A stretch of DNA of 64,000 nt from CAZNPU01 sp964575335. Its GTDB lineage: Bacteria > Planctomycetota > Phycisphaerae > Phycisphaerales > SM1A02. Shown here one piece after another: positions 44,623 through 51,709 of the stretch. How positions within the stretch are numbered: position 1 is the first letter of the stretch; each line of letters starts with the position of its first letter. Both the position numbers and the translations under genes were made by a program. The stretch is from positions 124,001-188,000 of the forward strand of contig CAZNPU010000002.1 in the NCBI GenBank assembly GCA_964575335.1. Direction: 5' to 3'. The notes under the pieces are model-generated. The model was not told where the DNA came from, searched no databases, and saw only the letters and a list, made by a program, of their open reading frames with translations.

Positions 44623-45267
44623 TCACTCCTCGGCCTCCTGCTTCTTGGATTCGGAGATGACTTCCGGCTGCGCTTCGCCGGCGACTTCCGCAGCTTCGGG
44701 GGCTTCGACCTCTTCAGCAACGGTCGTGACCTGCGCGACGATTTCGCTGACAGGAACGGCGGTGCGAACGTTCGGCGGAAGCTGAATGTCGCCGACGGTG
44801 AGAACGTCGTCAACCATCTTGGTCAGGTCGACCTTGATCTCATCGGGGATGTCCGCCACCTTGCAGATCACTTCAAGCTCGGTCATCGGGTGAGTCAGAA
44901 CCGCACCGGCCTGCTTGGCGGCAGCCGGTTCGCCCACGAAGCGCAGGTGAACGTTGACATGGACTTCTTCGCTCAGATTGACTCGCGCAAAGTCAATGTG
45001 AATGACGTTGTCGCCGAGGTAGCCGAACTGCAGCTCCTTCACCAGGCAGGTTTCCGGCTGCTGGCCTTCAATGGCGACATTGACCACGTGCGCACCGTGT
45101 CGGAGGAGCGCCAGCACTTCCTTCTCGTCTACGCTGATGGCAACGGGATCGGTCTTGTGGCCGTAGATGACCGCAGGCATGCGGCCGATCTTGCGCAAAC
45201 GCTGGGCGTATCGGCTGCCCAGTCGATCCCGCAGCGTGGCGGCAATGGTTGGAGTTTCGTGTTTCAT
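44623..45267 (-). CDS. rplY: Large ribosomal subunit protein bL25 (Ctc type)
   Basis: 214 aa. 5S rRNA-binding domain: DRLGSRYAQRLRKIGRMPAVIYGHKTDPVAISVDEKEVLALLRHGAHVVNVAIEGQQPETCLVKELQFGYLGDNVIHIDFARVNLSEEVHVNVHLRFVGEPAAAKQ, followed by the TL5/Ctc-like C-terminal domain and an acidic tail (EAPEAAEVAGEAQPEVISESKKQEAEE). Ctc-type bL25 often stands beside pth, as here. GAAGGA before the ATG is a good ribosome site. Confidence 0.95.
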   Translation of the reverse strand: MKHETPTIAATLRDRLGSRYAQRLRKIGRMPAVIYGHKTDPVAISVDEKEVLALLRHGAHVVNVAIEGQQPETCLVKELQFGYLGDNVIHIDFARVNLSEEVHVNVHLRFVGEPAAAKQAGAVLTHPMTELEVICKVADIPDEIKVDLTKMVDDVLTVGDIQLPPNVRTAVPVSEIVAQVTTVAEEVEAPEAAEVAGEAQPEVISESKKQEAEE

Positions 45268-45342
45268 CGATCAAGTCCTTCTGAATAAAACAGACGTTTG
45301 TCGTACGTGTTTCTGAATCTGAATCTGAAAGAGAACTCTGAT

Positions 45343-46326
45343 TTATCTCTTGGTGTCTGCGCCGCGGCGGAACAGAGCCGACACCGACATGTCGTGATGA
45401 ATGCGATGCACCGCTTCGCCAAGCAGTTTGGCGACCGTAAGCCGGACAAGCTTGTGCTGAATGGGCGCGGTGCGCTGACCGTCGGGAATGGAATCGGTAA
45501 CGACCACCTGGCTGATGGGCGCGGCGTTGAGCCGCTCCATCGCAATGCCCGCCAGCACCGCATGCGTGGCTGAGGCGGTAACGTCTTTCGCGCCGTGCTC
45601 CATCACCATCTTTGCCGCCTCGCACACGGTTCCCGCGGTGGAGATCATGTCGTCAAACATCAGCACGGTGCGGTCGTTCACTCGCCCGATGAGATTTCTG
45701 GTTGACACCTTCGTGCCCGACTCGCGACGTTTTTCGATGATCGCCAGGTCGGCGTCGAGCAGGCTGGCGTAGGTGTTGGCCACCTTCACGTTGCCCACGT
45801 CGGGAGAAACAATCACCAGATCGCCAAGCGTGTGGCGGATGGAGCTGAAGTATTCATAGAACACCTGCGTGGCGGTGAGGTGATCGACGGGAATGTCGAA
45901 AAAGCCCTGAATCTGCGCCGCGTGCAGGTCCATGCACAGCACCCGATCGGCGCCCGCAGCGGTGATCAGGTTCGCCACCAGCTTTGCTGTGATCGGCACG
46001 CGCCCAACGTCTTTGCGGTCCTGGCGCGCATATCCGAAGTACGGGATGACCGCGGTGATGCGCTTAGCCGAAGCGCGGCGGAGGCAATCGATGTAGATCA
46101 GCAACTCCATCAGGTTGTCGTTGACGGGGTTGCAGGTGGACTGCACGACAAAGCAGTCGCGGCCGCGCACGTCTTCATCCACCTTCACAATCAGTTCGCC
46201 ATCGGGGAACGTTTCGGTGTACCCGTCGGCCACAGGCAGATCGAGGTGGTGACACATGGCCTCAGCCAAAGCGCGGCCGGCGCGGCCGGCAAAAATCTTC
46301 AACTGATCGCGATCGGCAGCACTCAT
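45343..46326 (-). CDS. prs: Ribose-phosphate pyrophosphokinase
   Basis: 327 aa. Makes PRPP from ribose 5-phosphate and ATP for nucleotide, His and Trp synthesis. KIFAGRAGRALAEAMCHHLDLPVADGYTETFPDGELIVKVDEDVRGRDCFVVQS (class I), NDNLMELLIYIDCLRRASAKRITAVIPYFGYARQDRKDVGRVPITAKLVANLI (ATP flexible loop with RQDRK), MDLHAAQIQGFFDIPVDHL and VSPDVGNVK. The PRPP loop is MFDDMISTAGTV: the third Asp of the canonical DDxxDTxGT is Ser. ATGA overlap with the upstream glmU-like gene (46323-46326). Confidence 0.95.
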   Translation of the reverse strand: MSAADRDQLKIFAGRAGRALAEAMCHHLDLPVADGYTETFPDGELIVKVDEDVRGRDCFVVQSTCNPVNDNLMELLIYIDCLRRASAKRITAVIPYFGYARQDRKDVGRVPITAKLVANLITAAGADRVLCMDLHAAQIQGFFDIPVDHLTATQVFYEYFSSIRHTLGDLVIVSPDVGNVKVANTYASLLDADLAIIEKRRESGTKVSTRNLIGRVNDRTVLMFDDMISTAGTVCEAAKMVMEHGAKDVTASATHAVLAGIAMERLNAAPISQVVVTDSIPDGQRTAPIQHKLVRLTVAKLLGEAVHRIHHDMSVSALFRRGADTKR

Positions 46327-47159
46327 GGAGTTGCCTCCACGGCAGATGGTGCAGTTGACATGGCTAAACGCTTTCTCAATATCGCATCAACTTCTGCAAG
46401 CTGCTGCGGCGTGTTGATCGACAGCACGTCCTCCGGCGGCACGGCCTCAACGATCTCAACGCGCCGGCCTCGATCCTTCAGCATCCGGAAAACATCTGTC
46501 ACGTAGTACTCGTTGGTCACCTGATCGGGCGCGACGAGATTGAGCATCTCAAACAGCAGCCGGGCATCGAAACATGCGTAGCTCGGATACACCTCGCGAA
46601 TCGCGAGCTGCGCTTCGGAGGCATTCTTGTGCTCGACAATGGCGTCGAACCGGCCGTCGCTGTCGCGCACGATGCGGCCGTAGCCGGTGGGATCGGGAAT
46701 GACCGAAGTGGCCAGCGTGGCTGCGGCGCCGGTTTCCACATGACGCTGATGCATGATTGCGATGGTCTGCGAGCGAATCAGCGGGCCGTCGCCTGCCAGC
46801 ACCAGCACATCGCCATCAAAATCATCGCCCAGCGCCGATTTGGCGCACAACGTCGCGTGACCGGTGCCAAGCTGCTGATCCTGCACCGCGTAGCGGATGT
46901 CGCTGTCGTCGCCGGCAAAGGCGTTGCGCACGGTTTCCCCGCCGTGGCCGATCACCAGAACAATGGGATTGGCGCCAGCTTCGCGGCAGGCTCGCACCAC
47001 CCATCGCACCATCGGTTCGCCCGCCACCTGGTGCACAACCTTGGGCAGGTCGCTGTTCATGCGCTTGCCCTTGCCCGCAGCAAGCACAATCGCAGCCAGT
47101 GGTCGGCCGGAACCGGATTTGGAGGAGCCCTTTGAATTGTCAGAATCGATTGCGCTCAC
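46323..47159 (-). CDS. GlmU-type nucleotidyltransferase, N-terminal domain only
   Basis: 278 aa. AAIVLAAGKGKRMNSDLPKVVHQVAGEPMVRWVVRACREAG is the nucleotide-binding loop of GlmU (AAGxGTRM-SxxPKxLHxVxGxPM); DQQLGTGHATLCA, LVLAGDGPLIRSQTIAIM, GYGRIVRDSDGRFDAIVEHKNASEAQLAIREV and SYACFDARLLFEMLNLV, NEYYVTDVFRML follow. It carries the UDP-GlcNAc pyrophosphorylase half of GlmU; the left-handed beta-helix acetyltransferase half is absent. It should therefore make UDP-GlcNAc from UTP and GlcNAc-1-P, given GlcNAc-1-P from elsewhere. GTG start at 47159. Stop overlaps the prs start (ATGA), so cotranscribed with prs. Confidence 0.88.
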   Translation of the reverse strand: MSAIDSDNSKGSSKSGSGRPLAAIVLAAGKGKRMNSDLPKVVHQVAGEPMVRWVVRACREAGANPIVLVIGHGGETVRNAFAGDDSDIRYAVQDQQLGTGHATLCAKSALGDDFDGDVLVLAGDGPLIRSQTIAIMHQRHVETGAAATLATSVIPDPTGYGRIVRDSDGRFDAIVEHKNASEAQLAIREVYPSYACFDARLLFEMLNLVAPDQVTNEYYVTDVFRMLKDRGRRVEIVEAVPPEDVLSINTPQQLAEVDAILRKRLAMSTAPSAVEATP

Positions 47160-47282
47160 ATCAGACCCGCAGCATCATTGGTCCAAGCCCGTTGTTTTAT
47201 CTGTCGGTGTGAGCTGCTCTGTCACGCAACATCAATGCCGCATCGTAAATCATTGACATCGACATCAAACGCAAGAGCAAAG

Positions 47283-47353
47283 CTGGCCCGCCAAGATTCG
47301 AACTTGGACTATCTGAACCAAAATCAGGAGTGCTACCATTACACCACGGGCCA
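47283..47353 (-). tRNA. tRNA-Gln (anticodon TTG)
   Basis: On the minus strand the acceptor TGGCCCG/CGGGCCA starts with the U1-A72 pair typical of glutamine tRNAs, D arm GTGT/GCAC, anticodon arm CTGA/TCAG with loop TTTTGGT (anticodon TTG, one 27-43 mismatch), T arm CCAAG/CTTGG and discriminator G. CCA not encoded. TATAGT lies just upstream (complement of 47366-47371), a -10 without a good -35. Confidence 0.9.
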
Positions 47354-47714
47354 GTGAAGGACTTCACTATAGGCAAAGGTCCGATTCCTGCGCCCGAACA
47401 ATCCAGCCGCCGCCGCAACAGTTCAACGATTCAGTCAGGTTGAATCTGTTCCGGCAATTCCAACATGTCGCGGTTGGATGCTCGGCACAGCCGAACCCTT
47501 CCGCGGCAACAATCATCCCCGAGGCGGGAGCACCCGTCAGCCGCAGCTGGATGCCCCATGCGGCGCCACGAGCAGGTGGTGTCGGGTCAGGCGCTGCGTC
47601 GTCGTCGTCAAGACCGGCTGAAAAGTGCCGTCATTATTGACTGCGAAGCCGAGAACGCTGTAACCCAGACCTCCGGCTCAAGTCACCGTCGGCCCCTTGA
47701 TGGGGAAGCGTGCA
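47354..47714 (-). other. Structured stretch between tRNA-Gln and a minus-strand promoter
   Basis: About 360 nt that would be transcribed from the promoter at 47715-47742 towards tRNA-Gln. The minus strand shows nested pairing, for example GGGGCA...TGCTCC (complement of 47528-47555) enclosing CAGC-tgcg-GCTG, and TCGGC-tgt-GCCGA. I could not match rnpB, ssrA, 6S RNA or SRP RNA. A 42-aa frame lies here but I do not treat it as a gene. Confidence 0.3.
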
Positions 47715-47742
47715 ATTGTAGAGAACCCCCGCTTGACGTCAA
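47715..47742 (-). promoter_or_regulatory. Minus-strand sigma-70 promoter
   Basis: TTGACG (complement of 47737-47742), a 16-bp spacer and TACAAT (complement of 47715-47720). The -35 lies within the palindrome CTTGACGTCAAG (47732-47743). It points towards tRNA-Gln and the glmU-prs operon, about 360 nt away. Confidence 0.5.
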
Positions 47743-47987
47743 GGTGTCGAACTGCCGGGCCTGAAAACAGCACTTTCACCAACTGACTGATACTGATTCA
47801 GCCCGGGTTCCGGATTCACCGCGTGCTGCTGCTGCTGGCGGGCGGTTGTCTTCCCATATTCCCACACAGCCGCCGCCGTCAGACAGGCACGCAGCAACGG
47901 TCCTGCCCCGCAGCCGCAGCGTCATCCCGGCGCATTTCCGTGCCGCAGCCTGTTGCCTGCTCACGTTTATTTCAACCCGCGCGCTGC
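47743..47987. other. Intergenic stretch, nothing recognised
   Basis: About 245 bp between the divergent promoter above and the pstS Pho box. No RNA gene or reading frame of note. Confidence 0.4.
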
Positions 47988-48021
47988 CTTAACGCAATCT
48001 GAACAGCCCCAGCAATACTCT
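47988..48021 (+). promoter_or_regulatory. Candidate Pho box and -10 of the pst operon
   Basis: CTTAACGCAATCTGAACAG (47988-48006): 7-mers CTTAACG and CTGAACA spaced by CAAT. TACTCT (48016-48021) begins 10 bp after the second 7-mer, the spacing expected when PhoB replaces a -35. pstS starts 142 nt further on. Confidence 0.6.
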
Positions 48022-48163
48022 TCGGCAGACCAGTCATTGGGCGTGGTCGGCGTGGTGTTCGACCACCAACGAGCACAAACGAGACACAAGGCAGCGCGGC
48101 GCCAGCTGCCGGTTTCGACATCTGACAGACGATTGATTGATCCCTGCACGAGGAGCATTGGCA

Positions 48164-49135
48164 ATGAAGTTGAAATCGTTGATTCTGGCTGGCGGCCTTA
48201 TGGGCGCCGTGAGTTTGGGGGCAGCAATCGCTGGCCCGCCTGCTGTTGATAAAGACCTGCCTCGCTATGAGCCGGTGGCGGGCGTTTCAGGCAACCTGAA
48301 CAGCACCGGCTCAGACACGCTGAACAACCTGATGACCTTGTGGGCTGAGGGCTTCAAGGCGCTGTATCCCAATGTCAACATTCAGATTGAAGGCAAGGGG
48401 TCATCGACTGCCCCGCCGTCGCTGATTGAGGGCACAGCCCAGCTTGGGCCGATGAGCCGCCCGATGAAGGCGTCGGAGATCGATCAGTTCGAGCGCAAGT
48501 TCGGTTATAAGCCAACCGAAATTCGTGTCGCGATCGACGCCCTGGCGGTTTTCGTTCATAAGGACAACCCCATCCAGGGACTGTCGCTGCAGCAGGTCGA
48601 TTCAATTTTCTCCAGCACCAACCGTTTGGGAGGCCAGCCCATTAACAACTGGGGTGAGGTTGGCCTGACCAGCGATTGGGCGCGTCGGCCGATCTCGCTG
48701 TACGGCCGCAACAGCGCCTCGGGCACCTATGGCTTTTTCAAGGATGTCGCGCTTGGCGGCGGCGACTACCGCTCCACGGTCAAAGAGCAGCCCGGCTCAT
48801 CTTCCGTCGTACAGGGCGTCGCCAGCAATCTTGCGGGCATCGGCTATTCGGGCATCGGCTACGCCACCTCAGGCGTGCGCGCAATTGCCCTGGCGAACAC
48901 CGATGGCGTGATGTATGAGCCTACTCTCGAAAACTGCCTCAGCGGTGATTACCCCCTCGCGCGATTCCTTTATATCTACGTGAATCGAAAGCCCGGCGAG
49001 CCGCTGGACAAGCTCACCCATGAGTTCATTCGCTTTGTCTGCTCCCAGCAGGGTCAGGAAATTGTCGTGAAAGACGGCTACTTTCCGCTGCCGGCAACGG
49101 TGGCCAAGGACATGCTGGAGAAGCTTCAGAACTGA
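48164..49135 (+). CDS. pstS: Phosphate ABC transporter periplasmic binding protein PstS
   Basis: 323 aa. Captures phosphate in the periplasm and hands it to PstCA. Signal peptide MKLKSLILAGGLMGAVSLGAAIAG. The phosphate-binding segments are SGNLNSTGSDTLNNLM (N-terminal Ser/Asp loop), QIEGKGSSTAPPSLIEGTAQLGPMSRPM, and YGRNSASGTYGFFKD, whose SASGT is the second anion-binding loop. The C-terminal VNRKPGEPLDKLTHEFIRFVCSQQGQEIVVKDGYFPLP is typical of the family. It is of the PstS-type with no lipobox. GAGGAG about 10 nt before the ATG at 48164 fixes the start (an open frame begins 9 codons earlier). First gene of the pst operon. Confidence 0.94.
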   Translation: MKLKSLILAGGLMGAVSLGAAIAGPPAVDKDLPRYEPVAGVSGNLNSTGSDTLNNLMTLWAEGFKALYPNVNIQIEGKGSSTAPPSLIEGTAQLGPMSRPMKASEIDQFERKFGYKPTEIRVAIDALAVFVHKDNPIQGLSLQQVDSIFSSTNRLGGQPINNWGEVGLTSDWARRPISLYGRNSASGTYGFFKDVALGGGDYRSTVKEQPGSSSVVQGVASNLAGIGYSGIGYATSGVRAIALANTDGVMYEPTLENCLSGDYPLARFLYIYVNRKPGEPLDKLTHEFIRFVCSQQGQEIVVKDGYFPLPATVAKDMLEKLQN

Positions 49136-49162
49136 ATTGCTGTGATGAATCTCGCTGCATCT

Positions 49163-49180
49163 GAGACGGAACGCCGTCTC
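49163..49180 (+). terminator. Hairpin after pstS, cut by the assembly gap
   Basis: GAGACGG-AACG-CCGTCTC, a perfect 7-bp stem. What follows is lost in the N run. Such hairpins after pstS often partially terminate or protect the upstream mRNA, allowing excess PstS over PstC. Inference. Confidence 0.45.
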
Positions 49181-49280
49181 NNNNNNNNNNNNNNNNNNNN
49201 NNNNNNNNNNNNNNNNNNNNNNNNNNNNNNNNNNNNNNNNNNNNNNNNNNNNNNNNNNNNNNNNNNNNNNNNNNNNNNNN
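49181..49280. other. Assembly gap of 100 N
   Basis: A run of exactly 100 N, the placeholder for a scaffold join of unknown size. It falls between pstS and pstC immediately after a strong hairpin, so the true distance is unknown. Confidence 0.99.
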
Positions 49281-49300
49281 CCGCAACACAAGTGACCATC

Positions 49301-51607
49301 ATGGCCTGCTCCACTGATGACACATCTGTATCTGCACCTGCAGCATCGACATCTGCTCAGCGATTGCGCACCCGTCGCTCAACGCTGTTCATTGATCGTG
49401 TCATGGAGGCGCTGATCAAAGCTGGCGGCATGGTCGTCATCGTGGCGGTACTGGGCATCTTTGCGTTCATTCTCTGGCAGATTCTTCCGCTGTTTCATGA
49501 CGCAGAGGTTGAGGAATACCGCTTGGTCCAGCTACCCAAGGGCGAGTACGCGGCGCTTGGCCTGGATGAGTGGCTGGAACTGCCGTTTGTTGCTGATCAA
49601 CGCGGCAATCTGATGTTCATCGATCTCGCTGGCGATCGCGGCGTAATGCATGCCGACCTGGGGCTGGATCAGCCGCGGCCAATCTCGTGCGTCAGCTATA
49701 ACCCCATCCACCGCGAGTTGCTTCTGGGAACTGAAGACGGCTATTTCACCCGCGTTCAGATCAACCATGTTCCCCGCTATGCGGATGGCCAGCGAACGAT
49801 CGGGTATGAAATCAAAACGGAGAAATTTCTTCCGTTTGCACATCCCGGTCATGCGGTGACGCAGGTGGGGTTCGGTGATGCGGGGCGATGGAAGATGGCG
49901 GTCGGCATGCAGCAAGTCAGCGGCGCAGCGCATGTGAGTGCTGTGATTCTGACGCAGCGCCGTTCGCTGATCGGCACAGGCGAGACGACTGTTCACAAAA
50001 CCGTTGATCTCACATCGATGATCGACGGAACGCCCAAAGACCTCGTCGTGGGCGCAACAGGCGACAGCATCATTGTCAGCACCGAGGAAGGCGAACTGTT
50101 TTTCTTTCTCCGGGTTGAGGATGAGATCACCCTGCGTCAGCGATGGAAGCCCTTTGGCGATCTGCCCGATCACACCATCGCCTCGGCTCATTTTCTGCTT
50201 GGCGACAATTCGCTGGTATTGACCAATCACAGCGGCGTCAATCGCGTGTTCAGCTTGTTTTTGCCTCCCGGCGCAGCAGCGCGCGAGTTCGGTCTGACCA
50301 AAGAGTTCCCTCCGCTTCCCGGACCGGCAACGTTCTATTCCAGGAGCCTGCGCAACAAGGCGTTTGTCATCGGCAGCGGCTCGCTGGTGAGTTTGCGCTA
50401 CAGCACCACCGAGGAGATCCGCTGGGAAGACACGGTTGATTTTGAAGTCGCCACTGCAGCCCTGAGCAGCAAGTACGATTGCATCGCGCTGCTTGATACG
50501 GACAGCGTGCTTCATCTGCTGCGCGTGCGCGATCCGCATCCTGAAGCGAGCTTCAAGACGTTCTTCGGCAAGGTGTGGTACGAGGGACAGTCTGAGCCAA
50601 TGTACAAATGGGAATCCACCGGCGGGTCGGATGATTTTGAGCCGAAGCTCTCGCTCGTGCCGCTAATCGTTGGCTCGCTCAAGGGCACGTTCTACGCGAT
50701 GGTGTTCGCGTTGCCGATCGCGCTGCTTGCGGCGCTGTACACCTCGCAGTTTGCGCATCAGCGCGTGCGGGCCGTGGTGAAGCCCATAATGGAGATCATG
50801 GCGTCGCTGCCTTCGGTGGTGCTGGGATTTCTTGCAGCACTATGGCTTGTGCCGCTTCTGGAAACGCATATTCCCTCACTGCTGCTGACGCTGCTGCTGA
50901 TGCCGCTGGCAGCCCTTGCCTTCGGCGCAATCTGGTTGCGCCTGCCGCTGCGCGTTCGACTGTGGCTGCGGCCGGGATCGGAGATCGTGCTCATGGCGGG
51001 GATGCTGCTGATTGTTGGCGTGATCGGCTGGAAGCTCGGCCCGGTGCTGGAGCGGCTGGTTTTTGTGGTGCATTACACTGACACTGGCGAGCGCGTTGCG
51101 GACTTTCGCTTATGGTGGCCTGCGGTGACCGGCAGCGATTTCGAGCAGCGCAATTCGCTGGTCGTCGGTTTCATGATGGGCTTTGCGGTCATTCCCATCA
51201 TCTTCACCATCACTGAAGATTCGCTGTCAAACGTGCCGGGCAGTCTGCGCAGCGCTTCGCTGGCTCTGGGCGCAAGCCGATGGCAGACGGCGATGCGAGT
51301 TGTGGTGCCCACCGCATCGGCAGGCATTTTTTCAGCGGTGATGATTGGCCTGGGGCGAGCCGTCGGCGAAACCATGATCGTGCTCATGGCTACGGGCAAT
51401 ACGCCGGTGATGGACTTCAACATCTTCAGCGGCATGCGCACGCTTTCGGCCAACATTGCGGTGGAGCTGCCCGAAGCGCCTCATCACGGCACGTTGTATC
51501 GCACGCTGTTTCTCGGCGCAATGCTTTTGTTTCTCATGACGTTTGCTGTCAACACGCTTGCGGAGTTGCTGCGCCAGCATCTTCGCACCAAGTACCGCAC
51601 TGCGTAA
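49301..51607 (+). CDS. pstC: Phosphate ABC transporter permease PstC, enlarged form
   Basis: About 768 aa, more than twice the usual 300-320. The first membrane segment (about residues 40-62) is followed by roughly 370 residues of extracytoplasmic beta-rich sequence with repeated blades (ELLLGTEDGYFTRVQI, DSIIVSTEEGELFFFL, IALLDTDSVLHLLRV), suggesting a beta-propeller-like domain. The last 330 residues are the true permease: SLKGTFYAMVFALPIALLAALYTSQF, SLPSVVLGFLAALWL, the EAA-loop region TEDSLSNVPGSLRSASLALGASRWQTAMRVVVPTASAGIFSAVMIGLGRAVGETMIVLMATGNTP. This large form is known in gammaproteobacteria. ATG 49301 is the first after the gap; GTG at 49292 is the alternative, and an earlier start in the gap is possible. 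Confidence 0.92.
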   Translation: MACSTDDTSVSAPAASTSAQRLRTRRSTLFIDRVMEALIKAGGMVVIVAVLGIFAFILWQILPLFHDAEVEEYRLVQLPKGEYAALGLDEWLELPFVADQRGNLMFIDLAGDRGVMHADLGLDQPRPISCVSYNPIHRELLLGTEDGYFTRVQINHVPRYADGQRTIGYEIKTEKFLPFAHPGHAVTQVGFGDAGRWKMAVGMQQVSGAAHVSAVILTQRRSLIGTGETTVHKTVDLTSMIDGTPKDLVVGATGDSIIVSTEEGELFFFLRVEDEITLRQRWKPFGDLPDHTIASAHFLLGDNSLVLTNHSGVNRVFSLFLPPGAAAREFGLTKEFPPLPGPATFYSRSLRNKAFVIGSGSLVSLRYSTTEEIRWEDTVDFEVATAALSSKYDCIALLDTDSVLHLLRVRDPHPEASFKTFFGKVWYEGQSEPMYKWESTGGSDDFEPKLSLVPLIVGSLKGTFYAMVFALPIALLAALYTSQFAHQRVRAVVKPIMEIMASLPSVVLGFLAALWLVPLLETHIPSLLLTLLLMPLAALAFGAIWLRLPLRVRLWLRPGSEIVLMAGMLLIVGVIGWKLGPVLERLVFVVHYTDTGERVADFRLWWPAVTGSDFEQRNSLVVGFMMGFAVIPIIFTITEDSLSNVPGSLRSASLALGASRWQTAMRVVVPTASAGIFSAVMIGLGRAVGETMIVLMATGNTPVMDFNIFSGMRTLSANIAVELPEAPHHGTLYRTLFLGAMLLFLMTFAVNTLAELLRQHLRTKYRTA

Positions 51608-51709
51608 GAGATTCTGATTCACGTTCCGCAATACGCGCATTCATCAAGCCATTCGCAATCTCGCTCACCATCAACAGCAACACCTGATTTTCAGTTGACC
51701 TGCGCATCC

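Noticed and set aside
47354..47714. RNase P RNA, tmRNA, 6S RNA or SRP RNA
   Set aside because: None of the conserved motifs (for example the P4 core sequences of rnpB, the tRNA-like ends of ssrA, or the SRP GGTCCGG-AAGGAAGCAGC helix) was found.
48137..48163. Nine-codon upstream start of PstS
   Set aside because: It would precede the signal peptide and lies before the GAGGAG ribosome site.
49142..51607. Continuous ORF through the N gap
   Set aside because: Reading across the 100-N placeholder is meaningless; the pstC start is taken from the first ATG after it.
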